Shown here in pieces: positions 26,609-35,010 of a DNA stretch of 53,837 bases (positions are counted from its first letter, which is position 1; the number at the start of each line of letters is the position of its first letter). The notes beneath the pieces are model-generated. The model searched no databases. It was not told the DNA's origin and worked only from the letters and a program-made list of their open reading frames with translations. The stretch covers positions 1 through 53,837 of the forward strand of contig NZ_AJZD02000278.1 of assembly GCF_000272105.2 (NCBI RefSeq), written 5' to 3'. The position numbers were made by a program, and so were the translations under genes. The DNA is from Vibrio splendidus 12E03 (GTDB taxonomy: Bacteria; Pseudomonadota; Gammaproteobacteria; Enterobacterales; Vibrionaceae).

Positions 26609-26648
26609 AAAAAACGCCACCGATCGTACGATTCGGTGGCGTTTTTTT
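26609..26648. terminator. Bidirectional terminator
   Basis: AAAAACGCCACCGA pairs with TCGGTGGCGTTTTTTT. It separates the converging MBL and MarR genes. Confidence 0.9.
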
Positions 26649-26712
26649 CATCTTTCTAAAGATCGGCTTTGTTTCAAAGAGCCGATCTATTTCTAATCAC
26701 TCATTCTCTAGA

Positions 26713-27138
26713 TCAGTTTTCTAGATTGTGAGCCATCTTGCTCGCGATTTTTCGAAACTGTTCTAACTCATCGTCGGCCATGCCTTTGGTCATTCTCTTC
26801 AGCATTTCACGATCAATATTCGCGACCTTATTCATGATCTCTTGACCCTTATCGGTCAGAACCAATAACTGGCTGCGCTTGTCTTCGGGATTAGGCGATT
26901 TCTTCACAAGTTCCTGACTGATCAACGCGTTAACGAGCCTAGTGACTTGCGCCTTATCGCGGTTTAGGAAGTGTGCAATATCAATAGAAGTACATGGAGA
27001 CTTCTTGGTAATGATCTTCATTACACGAATATTCATTGGCGCGATGTCAGAGTCCAAACTCTCAATCTGTTCACTCATTTGACGTTTCAAAGAGTGTACC
27101 AAACGAAAGATGGATTCTAGCGATGTGTTATCAGACAT
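26713..27138 (-). CDS. MarR-family transcriptional regulator
   Basis: 141 residues with the MarR winged helix: SIDIAHFLNRDKAQVTRLVNALISQELVKK followed by the wing PNPEDKRSQLLVLTDKG (about residues 55-105). MarR dimers bind short palindromes and release them on ligand binding. It is divergent from a DUF2798 gene across a 98-bp gap that contains two copies of a 15-bp palindrome, so it very likely represses both itself and the membrane protein gene. The inducing signal is unknown. Confidence 0.92.
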   Translation of the reverse strand: MSDNTSLESIFRLVHSLKRQMSEQIESLDSDIAPMNIRVMKIITKKSPCTSIDIAHFLNRDKAQVTRLVNALISQELVKKSPNPEDKRSQLLVLTDKGQEIMNKVANIDREMLKRMTKGMADDELEQFRKIASKMAHNLEN

Positions 27139-27158
27139 AAACGATCCTTAGAAATCTA

Positions 27159-27201
27159 GTTGACAATATCAACCACTTTGTTTATAGTTGACATTATCAA
27201 C
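27159..27201. promoter_or_regulatory. Two MarR-type operator palindromes
   Basis: GTTGACAATATCAAC (27159-27173) and GTTGACATTATCAAC (27187-27201) differ at one base and start 28 bp apart. Each is a near-perfect palindrome (GTTGA-N5-TCAAC). They sit between the divergent MarR and DUF2798 genes. Confidence 0.8.
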
Positions 27202-27236
27202 TTAATTGTTCGTAAATTCAAGACAGGAATATAGAT

Positions 27237-27731
27237 ATGACGATTCAAGCAACATTAACGCCAACTCTTCCTGAGCAAAAAGCCACGCCTGTATTGCACA
27301 AAGCTTTGGTAATGATGAGTTTAATGCTGACGATTGGCGGCAGTTTAACAGCGGTTATGACTTACATGAATGTCGGGTTTGGTGAGGAATTCATCAGCAA
27401 TTGGCTATCATCGTTAGCGCTTGCTGTCGTGATTATGATGCCAATCGGCATGGTGATGATGACTTTGGTGACTAAAGTCACTGCTAAGGCGTTGCCCAAT
27501 TACGGCGAGAAAGCTCGCAACCTAATCGTGGGATTGATTATGGCTTTTATCATGGAGTCCATCATGGCATTTGTAACAGCGGCAAATAATATTGGATTTT
27601 CGGATACATCGGCGTTTACCACCAGTGGATGGTTTAATGGATTTATTGCTGCGCTTCCTATTGGCCTTACGATCATGGTCGTGATGTCGATGACGGTTAA
27701 ACCTAAGCTCGAACGATTCATGAAGAGCTAG
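27237..27731 (+). CDS. DUF2798 membrane protein with two domain copies
   Basis: 164 residues with four predicted membrane helices arranged as two similar halves, each with a pair of helices (first LALAVVIMMPIGMVMMTLVT, second FIAALPIGLTIMVVMSMTV). This is the duplicated DUF2798 arrangement. Function is unknown. The gene is under apparent MarR control and is followed after 34 bp by a small DUF3861-like gene, so these two may be a stress- or drug-responsive unit. Confidence 0.82.
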   Translation: MTIQATLTPTLPEQKATPVLHKALVMMSLMLTIGGSLTAVMTYMNVGFGEEFISNWLSSLALAVVIMMPIGMVMMTLVTKVTAKALPNYGEKARNLIVGLIMAFIMESIMAFVTAANNIGFSDTSAFTTSGWFNGFIAALPIGLTIMVVMSMTVKPKLERFMKS

Positions 27732-27765
27732 CCAAAACACTTTTTAAGCATTGTAGGAGATCCAC

Positions 27766-28071
27766 ATGACAGCATTCACAGGCAAACACAATAACTACCG
27801 TATCACTATCGAAGAAGTGAACATCAAAGAAGATCGTGAACTGCAAACCATGCAGTTTGAAATTGAAGACAGAGAAAACATGTTCGCGATTGTTGAGAAG
27901 ATCAAACAAGACAGCGGCTTAGACGAGCAATCAGCAACGCGACTAGGGGTGAGCATTCGATTACTCGGCCCAATGATGATGCAAGACAGAAAGCACCCTC
28001 TGTTTGTTGATTTCATGCCTCATTTCAGAAACTTCATGCAGAATCTAAAGAAGACGTTGAAAGGGCAGTAA
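27766..28071 (+). CDS. Small DUF3861-like protein
   Basis: 101 residues, soluble and charged, with the pattern YRITIEEVNI, then a helix rich in acidic and basic residues and RLGVSIRLLGPMMMQDRKHP near the C-terminus, which I associate with DUF3861. The ATG follows AGGAGA by 8 bases. Probably co-transcribed with the DUF2798 gene. Function is unknown. Confidence 0.75.
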   Translation: MTAFTGKHNNYRITIEEVNIKEDRELQTMQFEIEDRENMFAIVEKIKQDSGLDEQSATRLGVSIRLLGPMMMQDRKHPLFVDFMPHFRNFMQNLKKTLKGQ

Positions 28072-28097
28072 AGCCTAATCATCAATCGTACATCTAG

Positions 28098-28125
28098 AAA
28101 GCCAGTAACCAACTTACTGGCTTTT
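28098..28125 (+). terminator. Terminator after the DUF3861-like gene
   Basis: AAAGCCAGTAA pairs with TTACTGGCTTTT around CCAAC, 26 bp after the stop. Confidence 0.85.
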
Positions 28126-28278
28126 ATGGTATTTAAATCAAAATGATTTCAGTTGTTTGCGTCTAGAATATGCGAAAATTGATGGCTGAATTTTCGGTGT
28201 TGCTTCGTTGTTTAATTGTCTATTCAAGCTTCAAGAAATCCGATATTATACGGGTCATAAAACTAAAGGTGGTATTAT

Positions 28279-29043
28279 GTGACAAATGTATTTGAGCAAG
28301 CAGCTGAAGAACTGCTGAGTCGCCGCGTCGCGGGAACTAAAGCACCAAGATTGGACGAACAGTATCGTCCGAATGACTTGGAAGATGCGTTGAAAATTCA
28401 AGCATCAATGATTGACCTTCAGAGCGATAAAGTAGGTGGGTGGAAGTGTTTGCTTCCTTTAGCTGAAGACAAGTTCATTGTTGCGCCTATTTTCTCGGGT
28501 AGTGTTCAACAAGGCGAGGTTTGCGAACTGTTTGCAGACAACGACGTAGTACGTGTTGAGCCTGAAATTGCATTTACACTTACTAAGAGTCTGCCTGCAA
28601 GCCAAGAAGGCTACAGTGAAGAGCAAATCAATGAAGCGATTGGTTCTTGCCATATGGCTCTTGAGTTAATGCAATCTCGCTTTGCTGATGACAGCGGTGC
28701 CGAGTTCTATGAAAGACTTGCTGACGGCCTAGTAAACCAAGGCTTGTTCATCGGCCCTGAGATTGATCGCGAAAAAGCGTTCACCTCTGCTGAGATCAGT
28801 ATTGAAGTAACTCAAGGCGAGCAAGTTCAAGCATTTGACGGTAAGCACCCGAATACACTGCCACCAAGTCCAATCTACTGGCTGATTAACTACATGACGC
28901 GTCGTGGTGTCGATTTCCAAGCGGGTGAAGCAATCATCACGGGTTCTTACTGCGGTATCGTAGAAATGGAATTCGATAAGCTAACGACATTCCATTACCA
29001 AGATATTGGCGAATACCAAGTAACGTTTAAGCAGAAACGCTAA
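28279..29043 (+). CDS. 2-keto-4-pentenoate hydratase-like / FAH-superfamily protein
   Basis: 254 residues from a GTG start with AAGGTGG in front; the ATG two bases earlier runs at once into TGA. Motifs of the MhpD-like hydratase group are visible: VGGWKCLLPL, then VRVEPEIAFTL with metal-binding Glu residues, CHMALELMQSRF and ITGSYCGIVEM near the C-terminus. The family hydrates 2-oxopent-4-enoate or decarboxylates oxalocrotonate-like acids in aromatic breakdown. No such pathway genes lie nearby, so the substrate is open. A terminator follows. Confidence 0.82.
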   Translation: MTNVFEQAAEELLSRRVAGTKAPRLDEQYRPNDLEDALKIQASMIDLQSDKVGGWKCLLPLAEDKFIVAPIFSGSVQQGEVCELFADNDVVRVEPEIAFTLTKSLPASQEGYSEEQINEAIGSCHMALELMQSRFADDSGAEFYERLADGLVNQGLFIGPEIDREKAFTSAEISIEVTQGEQVQAFDGKHPNTLPPSPIYWLINYMTRRGVDFQAGEAIITGSYCGIVEMEFDKLTTFHYQDIGEYQVTFKQKR

Positions 29044-29104
29044 TTACGTTTATCTGCTAAGTTTACAAAAACGCTAGCTTCTATTGGCGCACTATCTGTT
29101 ATCG

Positions 29105-29139
29105 AAAGGCTATTTACTGATTAGTAAATAGCCTTTTTT
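29105..29139 (+). terminator. Terminator after the hydratase-like gene
   Basis: A perfect 14-bp stem, AAAGGCTATTTACT/AGTAAATAGCCTTT, with a GATT loop and a T run. Confidence 0.9.
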
Positions 29140-29265
29140 ATTAAGTGATGTTCAATAGGGTTCTTATTACTTTGAATTTAATTGGGCGTTTAGACGTCTA
29201 GACGTTGACAAGTTCTAAGTGTGACATTAGTCTCTCTTCTCCCTGTTCTATTGCGTTGTCGTTCC

Positions 29266-30624
29266 ATGTCTAATTCGAAAAATTCTAATGCTGTAATTGC
29301 ACCTTCTGCAGTTGCACTTATCCCTCTGATTGTTTTCCTTTCGCTGTTTATTGGCGTAGGTACGTACTTGTCGTTGCAAGGCGTCGACTTTGCGTTCTAT
29401 CAGCTTCCAGCTCCGATTGCGGCTTTGCCTGCGGTGATGTTGGCGCTGTTACTAAGCAAAGATAAATTGAACCGTGCTATCGAGCAATTCCTGAGTGGAG
29501 TCGGTCACAAAGACATTATTGCAATGTGTATGATCTACCTATTGGCGGGTGCTTTTGCGGCTGTGGCTAAAGCCTCTGGTGGCGTTGACGCGACTGTAAA
29601 CCTTGGCCTATCTGCTATTCCAACTAGCATGATTCTGCCGGGTATCTTCCTTATTTCTGCTTTCATCGCAACAGCAATGGGCACTTCTATGGGTACCATC
29701 GCTGCGGTTGCACCTGTGGCGTTAGGCATTGCAGATTCAGCAGGCATGAGCATTCCACTGACAGCAGGTGTTGTTTTGAGTGGCGCGATGTTTGGTGACA
29801 ACCTGTCTATCATCTCTGATACCACCATTGCCGCGACACGTTCGCAAGGCTGTGAGATGAGAGATAAGTTTAAAGAAAACATCCGCATTGCACTTCCAGC
29901 TGCTCTTATCGCGATTGTTATCTTTGCTTTCAACAGCACTGCAACTCAGGTTCCTGAAACAGGCCCAATCGAGTGGCTGAAAGTACTGCCGTACATCACT
30001 ATTTTGATTCTTGCTGTATCGGGCATGAATGTGTTCGTTGTGCTGACAATTGGTATCTTGCTGGCGGGTGGTGTAAGTCTAGGTTCTGTTGAGAACTACG
30101 GTTTGACCGATTACGCTCAAGATATCTATGCTGGCTTTGGCAACATGCAGGAGATCTTCTTACTGTCGATGTTGATTGGTGGTTTGAGTGAGCTAATGCG
30201 TCGCCAAGGTGGACTGGCGTTTCTGACTAACTTAGTGAGCGGTTTGATTCGTGCGTTTGGTTCTTCACACTCTAAGCAAGCCAATGGCCGTGCGAGTGAG
30301 CTCGGTATTGCTGGCTTGGTATCAATGGTGAACCTATGTACGGCAAACAATACGGTAGCGATTATTGTATCTGGCAGCGTGGCTCGCCAATTAGCTGAAG
30401 AAAATAACGTGTCTCCACGTCGCTCTGCCAGCTTATTGGATATCTTCTCTTGTGTGATTCAAGGGGTACTGCCTTACGGTGCACAGGTATTGCTATTAGG
30501 TTCGGTATTTAACCTATCGCCTTTGGATATCGTGGCTAACTCTTACTACTGTTTTGCGCTTGCAGTCGTTGCTGTGGTCGCTGTGTTTATCAAACATCCA
30601 GCACGCCAAGTAGCTAAAGCTTAG
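29266..30624 (+). CDS. NhaC-type Na+/H+ antiporter family protein
   Basis: 452 residues from the ATG at 29266. A GTG at 29221 adds fifteen residues; neither has a clear binding site, and the ATG fits because helix 1 then starts near residue 15. Eleven or twelve membrane helices are evident. The NhaC-like signature TAMGTSMGTIAAVAPVALGI and GDNLSIISDTTIAATRSQGC, with a buried Asp, lies mid-protein. NLCTANNTVAIIVSGSVA is in the second half. Members exchange Na+ for H+ or carry organic acids. It stands alone between terminators. Confidence 0.85.
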   Translation: MSNSKNSNAVIAPSAVALIPLIVFLSLFIGVGTYLSLQGVDFAFYQLPAPIAALPAVMLALLLSKDKLNRAIEQFLSGVGHKDIIAMCMIYLLAGAFAAVAKASGGVDATVNLGLSAIPTSMILPGIFLISAFIATAMGTSMGTIAAVAPVALGIADSAGMSIPLTAGVVLSGAMFGDNLSIISDTTIAATRSQGCEMRDKFKENIRIALPAALIAIVIFAFNSTATQVPETGPIEWLKVLPYITILILAVSGMNVFVVLTIGILLAGGVSLGSVENYGLTDYAQDIYAGFGNMQEIFLLSMLIGGLSELMRRQGGLAFLTNLVSGLIRAFGSSHSKQANGRASELGIAGLVSMVNLCTANNTVAIIVSGSVARQLAEENNVSPRRSASLLDIFSCVIQGVLPYGAQVLLLGSVFNLSPLDIVANSYYCFALAVVAVVAVFIKHPARQVAKA

Positions 30625-30664
30625 TAGTAATTGACCAAACTCAGTCGTAACTAGCTTTGATAAG

Positions 30665-30688
30665 AAGGCTCCTTAATAGGAGCCTTTA
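30665..30688 (+). terminator. Terminator after the antiporter gene
   Basis: AAGGCTCC pairs with GGAGCCTT around TTAATA, followed by TATT. It lies 41 bp after the stop and 24 bp before the next start. Confidence 0.8.
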
Positions 30689-30711
30689 TTACATCTGATG
30701 AATGGATTACC

Positions 30712-31845
30712 ATGAATTCAAGTTGTCATCGATATCTATTGAATTATCGAGGCTATGTACTCAGTTATTTAAATGGAATTTTGATGCTCGCCATTCCCCT
30801 ACCATTTATTGCAGCTCTGCTGTTATGCGTCACGGCTGTTTTGCTTAGATATCGTTACCCACAAACAAGCCAAAAACCGTTTTGGTTTATTATGTTGTGT
30901 GCGTTGATGATTACTGTTGTTGGGCTACGTTGGACGTTTGATATTGCGTTGTTCCGTTTCTTACAACCGGTTCCAGGGGCAAGTGTACCTGTGGTGGCAT
31001 GGCTCTGCTTTGCGGGAGCTCATCGAAGTAAACCTTTGTCTCTTTTGCATTGCTTAGGCCCAGTCGTTGTTCTGGTTGGCTCCTTTTCTTATTCGTATAT
31101 TTGGGATGGAACGATTGATCTATTGTTGATCTCGCTATATCTCAGCTATGGCTGCTTGTTGTTGAAATCATCGTTTAACTTCCCAGAGCACGTCAGGCTG
31201 AGTGATGTATCGAATGTTTTGTATGCTGAGCGTACGGCAGGTATAGCCTTACTGTTTTCGGCTCTAGTGGATAGCATTATCTCGTATGATATTTTGCTGC
31301 TTAACGCACAACACACCGACTTAATTCTGTCTATTGGTTACCTAGTTCTTATTCCCGCAATTGTTGGGGCTGTGGTCGTTGTCAGTACCAGTACGTCTCC
31401 GACTCCGAAAAAAAATCAACAACAGAGCGAACTTTCAACGCTAAATAGCATACAAGACGAAGTTGAGGCATTGATACCAACGTTGAGCTTAGACGAAGAC
31501 AAAGAAGTCACGCAGATCGTCGCTAAGTTTGATGCGTTAATGAAGGATCATCAGGTGTTCAAAGATCCTGACTTGTCCCTGAATCGAGTGGCGAGAAAGC
31601 TAGGTATCCCAGCTCGAAAAATATCGTCTGCGGTTAATCAAACTCACCACCAGAACATTTCCAAGGTGATTAACGCCTATCGAATTGAGCACGCTAAGAC
31701 TCTCCTGATGCAAAGTGATGAAGCGATAACGGATATCTTCCTTAGTTCCGGATTTCAGACCAAGTCCAATTTCAATCGCGAGTTTTCAAGGATAACTGGG
31801 CAAACTCCGAGTGAGTTTCGGAGTTCGTCGCAAGTGTTAGATTGA
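30712..31845 (+). CDS. AraC-family regulator with a membrane-spanning N-terminal domain
   Basis: 377 residues. About residues 15-225 form some seven hydrophobic helices, a membrane sensor region. A linker rich in Ser, Pro and Gln (STSTSPTPKKNQQQ) follows, then a C-terminal AraC domain (about 285-372) with LNRVARKLGIPARKISSAVN and ITDIFLSSGFQTKSNFNREF. Such regulators respond to signals in or across the membrane; the target genes are unknown. The converging alpha/beta hydrolase gene ends only 20 bp away. Confidence 0.88.
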   Translation: MNSSCHRYLLNYRGYVLSYLNGILMLAIPLPFIAALLLCVTAVLLRYRYPQTSQKPFWFIMLCALMITVVGLRWTFDIALFRFLQPVPGASVPVVAWLCFAGAHRSKPLSLLHCLGPVVVLVGSFSYSYIWDGTIDLLLISLYLSYGCLLLKSSFNFPEHVRLSDVSNVLYAERTAGIALLFSALVDSIISYDILLLNAQHTDLILSIGYLVLIPAIVGAVVVVSTSTSPTPKKNQQQSELSTLNSIQDEVEALIPTLSLDEDKEVTQIVAKFDALMKDHQVFKDPDLSLNRVARKLGIPARKISSAVNQTHHQNISKVINAYRIEHAKTLLMQSDEAITDIFLSSGFQTKSNFNREFSRITGQTPSEFRSSSQVLD

Positions 31846-31865
31846 GTGTGTTTGCTTTCTGTTTA

Positions 31866-32879
31866 TCAATTAAGAAAGCTAACGATGTCGTTTAAGATCA
31901 ATTGATGTAGCTGGTCGCGTGATGTACCAACGCCATCTTTACAAATAATGCCATCGCCTGGCACTTCTTCTTCAAGCATCGGTACCGCCCCAGCTTTGCA
32001 ACTTTGAATGAAGCTGAAATGGGTAGCGCTTTCGTAGACCTTATAGCGTCTTAAATTAAGAGGCATGTGCTCAGCAATGTAGCCAGATTCTAATGCCTGA
32101 GGTAGATCCCCAATATCAATCCCAGCCGCCAATATTAAGGTTGGCACTGTAACGTCATTTAAGCTGCCGACTGAGAAGCTACGAGCAAGCCCCAAATCAA
32201 GGCTGACAACGCGCTGAATTCTAGGGTCTGATAGGTCTTTTTCATTTGGTTCAGCTGGTTGGGCTTGTGATAGCCCTAATTCATCAGACAGCCCACAGGT
32301 ACGCGGGTTAGGGTATATAAGACACTCGGCTTCAAAGGTCGCTCTATCTATTTTCGCTCCTGCCAATTGCATCACTGTCCAGCCTCCTAGCGAGTGTCCG
32401 ATTGCAGTGATATTGTTGGCGTTAACAGCCTGCTTCCATTGAACTTCGCTTAACAGGTAATCGATGGTTCGAGTGATATCTCGCGGCCTCTCCCACCACT
32501 TGGCCGCTTGCTCTGGAGATTGGTCGAAAGAGGTGGTTCCCGGATGGTCAGTGGCCGCTACGATGTAGCCACGACTCGCAAGTTCGGTCGCCAACCAATT
32601 TTGGTTTCGCCAGTTTCCTCGGTAGCCGTGTGATAGCAGTACAACTGGAAAAATGCCTGATTGAATCTCTCCATCTTTGATGACTTTCGTGCCGATGAAG
32701 GCTGGGTTATCGCCAATCAAGGTTGTGTCTAAGACATCTTGTGTGGGATACCAAATGGCAGTGTTTAGCGGGCGATTAGGGTCGTCAGTTAAGGTGACTT
32801 GAGTGAATCCGACATCGGAAGCGATGGATGAAGCGCAGAGGAAAAGTAGGGATGTGAACAGTAAATGTATCCATTTCAT
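31866..32879 (-). CDS. Exported alpha/beta hydrolase (PAF-acetylhydrolase/dienelactone hydrolase-like)
   Basis: 337 residues with a signal peptide ending near ASS-IAS-DV (about residue 20). The hydrolase fold shows the oxyanion strand VVLLSHGYRGNW, the nucleophile elbow GHSLGGWTV (Ser about 164), and a catalytic His near SATHFSFIQ. Four further Cys (ECLIYPNPRTCG and SCKAG...IICKD) may form disulfides in the periplasm. It probably cleaves a short-chain ester or lipid. It is transcribed in the same direction as the MFS gene upstream, 124 bp away, with an inverted repeat between. Confidence 0.85.
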   Translation of the reverse strand: MKWIHLLFTSLLFLCASSIASDVGFTQVTLTDDPNRPLNTAIWYPTQDVLDTTLIGDNPAFIGTKVIKDGEIQSGIFPVVLLSHGYRGNWRNQNWLATELASRGYIVAATDHPGTTSFDQSPEQAAKWWERPRDITRTIDYLLSEVQWKQAVNANNITAIGHSLGGWTVMQLAGAKIDRATFEAECLIYPNPRTCGLSDELGLSQAQPAEPNEKDLSDPRIQRVVSLDLGLARSFSVGSLNDVTVPTLILAAGIDIGDLPQALESGYIAEHMPLNLRRYKVYESATHFSFIQSCKAGAVPMLEEEVPGDGIICKDGVGTSRDQLHQLILNDIVSFLN

Positions 32880-32939
32880 GGTTTAACTCCAATTGAGGTG
32901 ATTGGAGCCAATATGCGCTAAAGCCAGTGAGCGCGAGAC

Positions 32940-32977
32940 CTCAAACACGATCGAGGACGCCCTAAATCGTGTTTGAG
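32940..32977. repeat. Perfect 12-bp inverted repeat between the MFS and hydrolase genes
   Basis: CTCAAACACGAT and ATCGTGTTTGAG flank a 14-base loop. No T run follows on the minus strand, so it is not a standard terminator. It could be a Rho-assisted end for the MFS message or an operator for the hydrolase gene, 60 bp upstream of its start. Confidence 0.6.
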
Positions 32978-33003
32978 TGCAAACTTAGTTATTTTGGATG
33001 CGC

Positions 33004-34200
33004 CTAATTCAGCTTATTAGTCACGAACTCTTTGTTTCTGATCATTAGCCACATCAGGCCGCCTAACGTACCGACGGATAATTGAATAAAGCCTAGGTTT
33101 TCAATCAGTGAATCTGGGCGGATTGAAACCAACACCATGCCAAGCGAACCACAAATCATGCTGAAGAACTGTATCAGTGCGACGGCAGAGCCCGTGTCAT
33201 GATCTTGTTGATTCAACATCAAGTTGGTACCTGGTACTCGCATGATGATCGCCATTAATGTCGCTGGTGCAGCGATGAACATGAAGAACCAAGGGGACAG
33301 GTCGCCAATGGTTAGAGTGAAGATTCCCGCAAGCGCTAATAAAGCAAAACATCCTGAGATGACCTTTTGAACCGGCATTCGGTAGGACAACTTCATGTAA
33401 ATTGTTGGACCAAATGAGGCGCACAATGCATTGAATGCGAACGCGTAACTAAACTGTTGTTCGGTCAATCCAAAGTGATCGATGTAGATATAAGAACCCG
33501 CCGCAAGAAAGCCCATCAACGCCATCGGTATGATAGAGAAAATGACCAGCAGCTTGACGAACGAGCGGTTTTTCATGACCACGCCCATTCTTCCCCATGA
33601 GCGGAATATGGAACCTTGGTATTTGTTTTCGAGTGTTTCTTGGTAGCAGCAAGCTAATACTGACGCAAATGCACCAAAAATGGCGAGCGTGACAAACATC
33701 ATTCGCCAAGAAGCAATTTTCAGTAAAAAGGCTCCAAACACAGGCGCAACCATTGGTGCGATGATCACCAGTGACATGATAGTCGCCATGATCTTTTCAC
33801 GTTCTCGGCCGTCATAAAGATCTTTGACAATGGCAGTCGCGATAACGGTGATGGCACTGCCCGCAAAGGCTTGGAATACACGAGCACCAATCAACTGTTC
33901 GATGCTATTGGTCATCGCGCACAATATGCTCGCGACCATATAGCCCGCTAATCCAATCAATAGGATCGGCTTACGACCAAATTTTTCGCTGAGCGGCCCC
34001 CAGAACAAAAGACCGATGGCGTAAGTAACGAAGTAGCTGCTCAGGGTTAGGTTGACCATGGATCGGTCAGTATTAAACACCTCGACCATCTGCGGAAGCG
34101 CAGGTAAGTAAAGGTCGATGGTCAATGGAGGGAAAGCACTTATTATGACGAGAAAAAATAGCATACCGGTCTTTCCCAGTACTGGTTGTGGTCTCTTCAA
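33004..34200 (-). CDS. Bcr/CflA-type MFS drug:H+ antiporter
   Basis: 398 residues from a TTG at 34200, chosen because CGGAGAG lies about 6 bases upstream; a TTG at 34233 has no binding site. Twelve helices with the Bcr/CflA signature TIDLYLPALPQM in helix 1, the MFS motif A GPLSEKFGRKPILLIG, and RVFQAFAGSA in helix 4. The family exports drugs such as chloramphenicol or bicyclomycin, and sometimes amino acids, by proton antiport. The real substrate is not determined by the sequence. Confidence 0.88.
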   Translation of the reverse strand: MKRPQPVLGKTGMLFFLVIISAFPPLTIDLYLPALPQMVEVFNTDRSMVNLTLSSYFVTYAIGLLFWGPLSEKFGRKPILLIGLAGYMVASILCAMTNSIEQLIGARVFQAFAGSAITVIATAIVKDLYDGREREKIMATIMSLVIIAPMVAPVFGAFLLKIASWRMMFVTLAIFGAFASVLACCYQETLENKYQGSIFRSWGRMGVVMKNRSFVKLLVIFSIIPMALMGFLAAGSYIYIDHFGLTEQQFSYAFAFNALCASFGPTIYMKLSYRMPVQKVISGCFALLALAGIFTLTIGDLSPWFFMFIAAPATLMAIIMRVPGTNLMLNQQDHDTGSAVALIQFFSMICGSLGMVLVSIRPDSLIENLGFIQLSVGTLGGLMWLMIRNKEFVTNKLN

Positions 34201-34474
34201 GGTGGCTCTCCGTTGTCCAAGATAGGTTTCCAATTGATGTGATATTGATATACAGAAGACTAAGGCACGTCAGACAAGAAGGATAGAGTCGTTCAAGAAT
34301 ATGGTGAAAGTATCGATGAACTTATCTCTATGAGTTCGAATCTATGAAGTCGGTCTGTGCACTGAATTGTATTACAAAACATTATTGCTTTTATAGCTAA
34401 CGAGTTCAATCAGTTAGTAGCAGGGTGGCTTGTGATCGCCAACGACACATTGTAATGATTATCGATTTGGCTTG

Positions 34475-34855
34475 TTATCTTTTCTTTGGGCGTTTTTCGA
34501 CTAAACCGTTACGCTCTAAACCACGTCGAACGCTGCTGCAAAGCTTACCAAAGCGGCGCAGTTCTTCGAAGTTAGGGCCTCGGCCAATGGAAATACTGTG
34601 CTCCCAATACATTAACTCACTGTCGACCATCTCAAGTAGTTTCTTAGAGCAACCCGAGCAGTTTCCTTTTGGCCCACAGATAAACGTCTCCGATTCGTAA
34701 AGTGGGAGTTCGTTTTTAACTTCTTCAATTAAGCTTAGCATTGCCAAATTTAGATTAGGCTTTTTGGTTGCTAGTGGTTTCAAGCTTGGTGCTTGCGCAG
34801 TTATCAGAGAAGAAGTTCGTGTGTTGTGGGGCAAATTCAAAGCAGCTGATGACAT
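34475..34855 (-). CDS. Hypothetical protein with a Cys-rich CxxxxxCxxC motif
   Basis: 126 residues, no signal peptide. The first forty residues are polar and likely disordered. Then come a helix (LAMLSLIEEVKNEL), a cysteine cluster FICGPKGNCSGCSKKLLE, and a basic C-terminal part ending KRPKKR. The three close Cys could bind a metal or be redox-active. I do not recognise the family; the context (Bcr/CflA gene upstream, RluA gene downstream) gives no function. Confidence 0.65.
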   Translation of the reverse strand: MSSAALNLPHNTRTSSLITAQAPSLKPLATKKPNLNLAMLSLIEEVKNELPLYESETFICGPKGNCSGCSKKLLEMVDSELMYWEHSISIGRGPNFEELRRFGKLCSSVRRGLERNGLVEKRPKKR

Positions 34856-34956
34856 ATCAAAGGCCTCAAGGAGAGAAGAAGGTGGGCATGCTACTCTTCA
34901 CAACAAAGTGAATCTTGATGTAGTGCAATAAGCGTGGAGATATACCCAAAAGAGGT

Positions 34957-34986
34957 AGGAGCCACAAGCGGTGTGACTCCTTTTTT
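34957..34986. terminator. Imperfect hairpin with T run after the RluA-type gene
   Basis: AGGAGCCACA pairs, with one mismatch, with TGTGACTCCT around AGCGG. TTTTTT follows on the plus strand and CTCTTTT on the minus strand. It lies 25 bp past the end of the pseudouridine synthase gene. Confidence 0.55.
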
Positions 34987-35010
34987 AAAGCTCGGTACTA
35001 ATGAGAGATT

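Noticed and set aside
34425..34700. 91-codon open frame on the plus strand
   Set aside because: It is the antisense shadow of the Cys-motif gene (34475-34855), whose own frame has a better protein profile.
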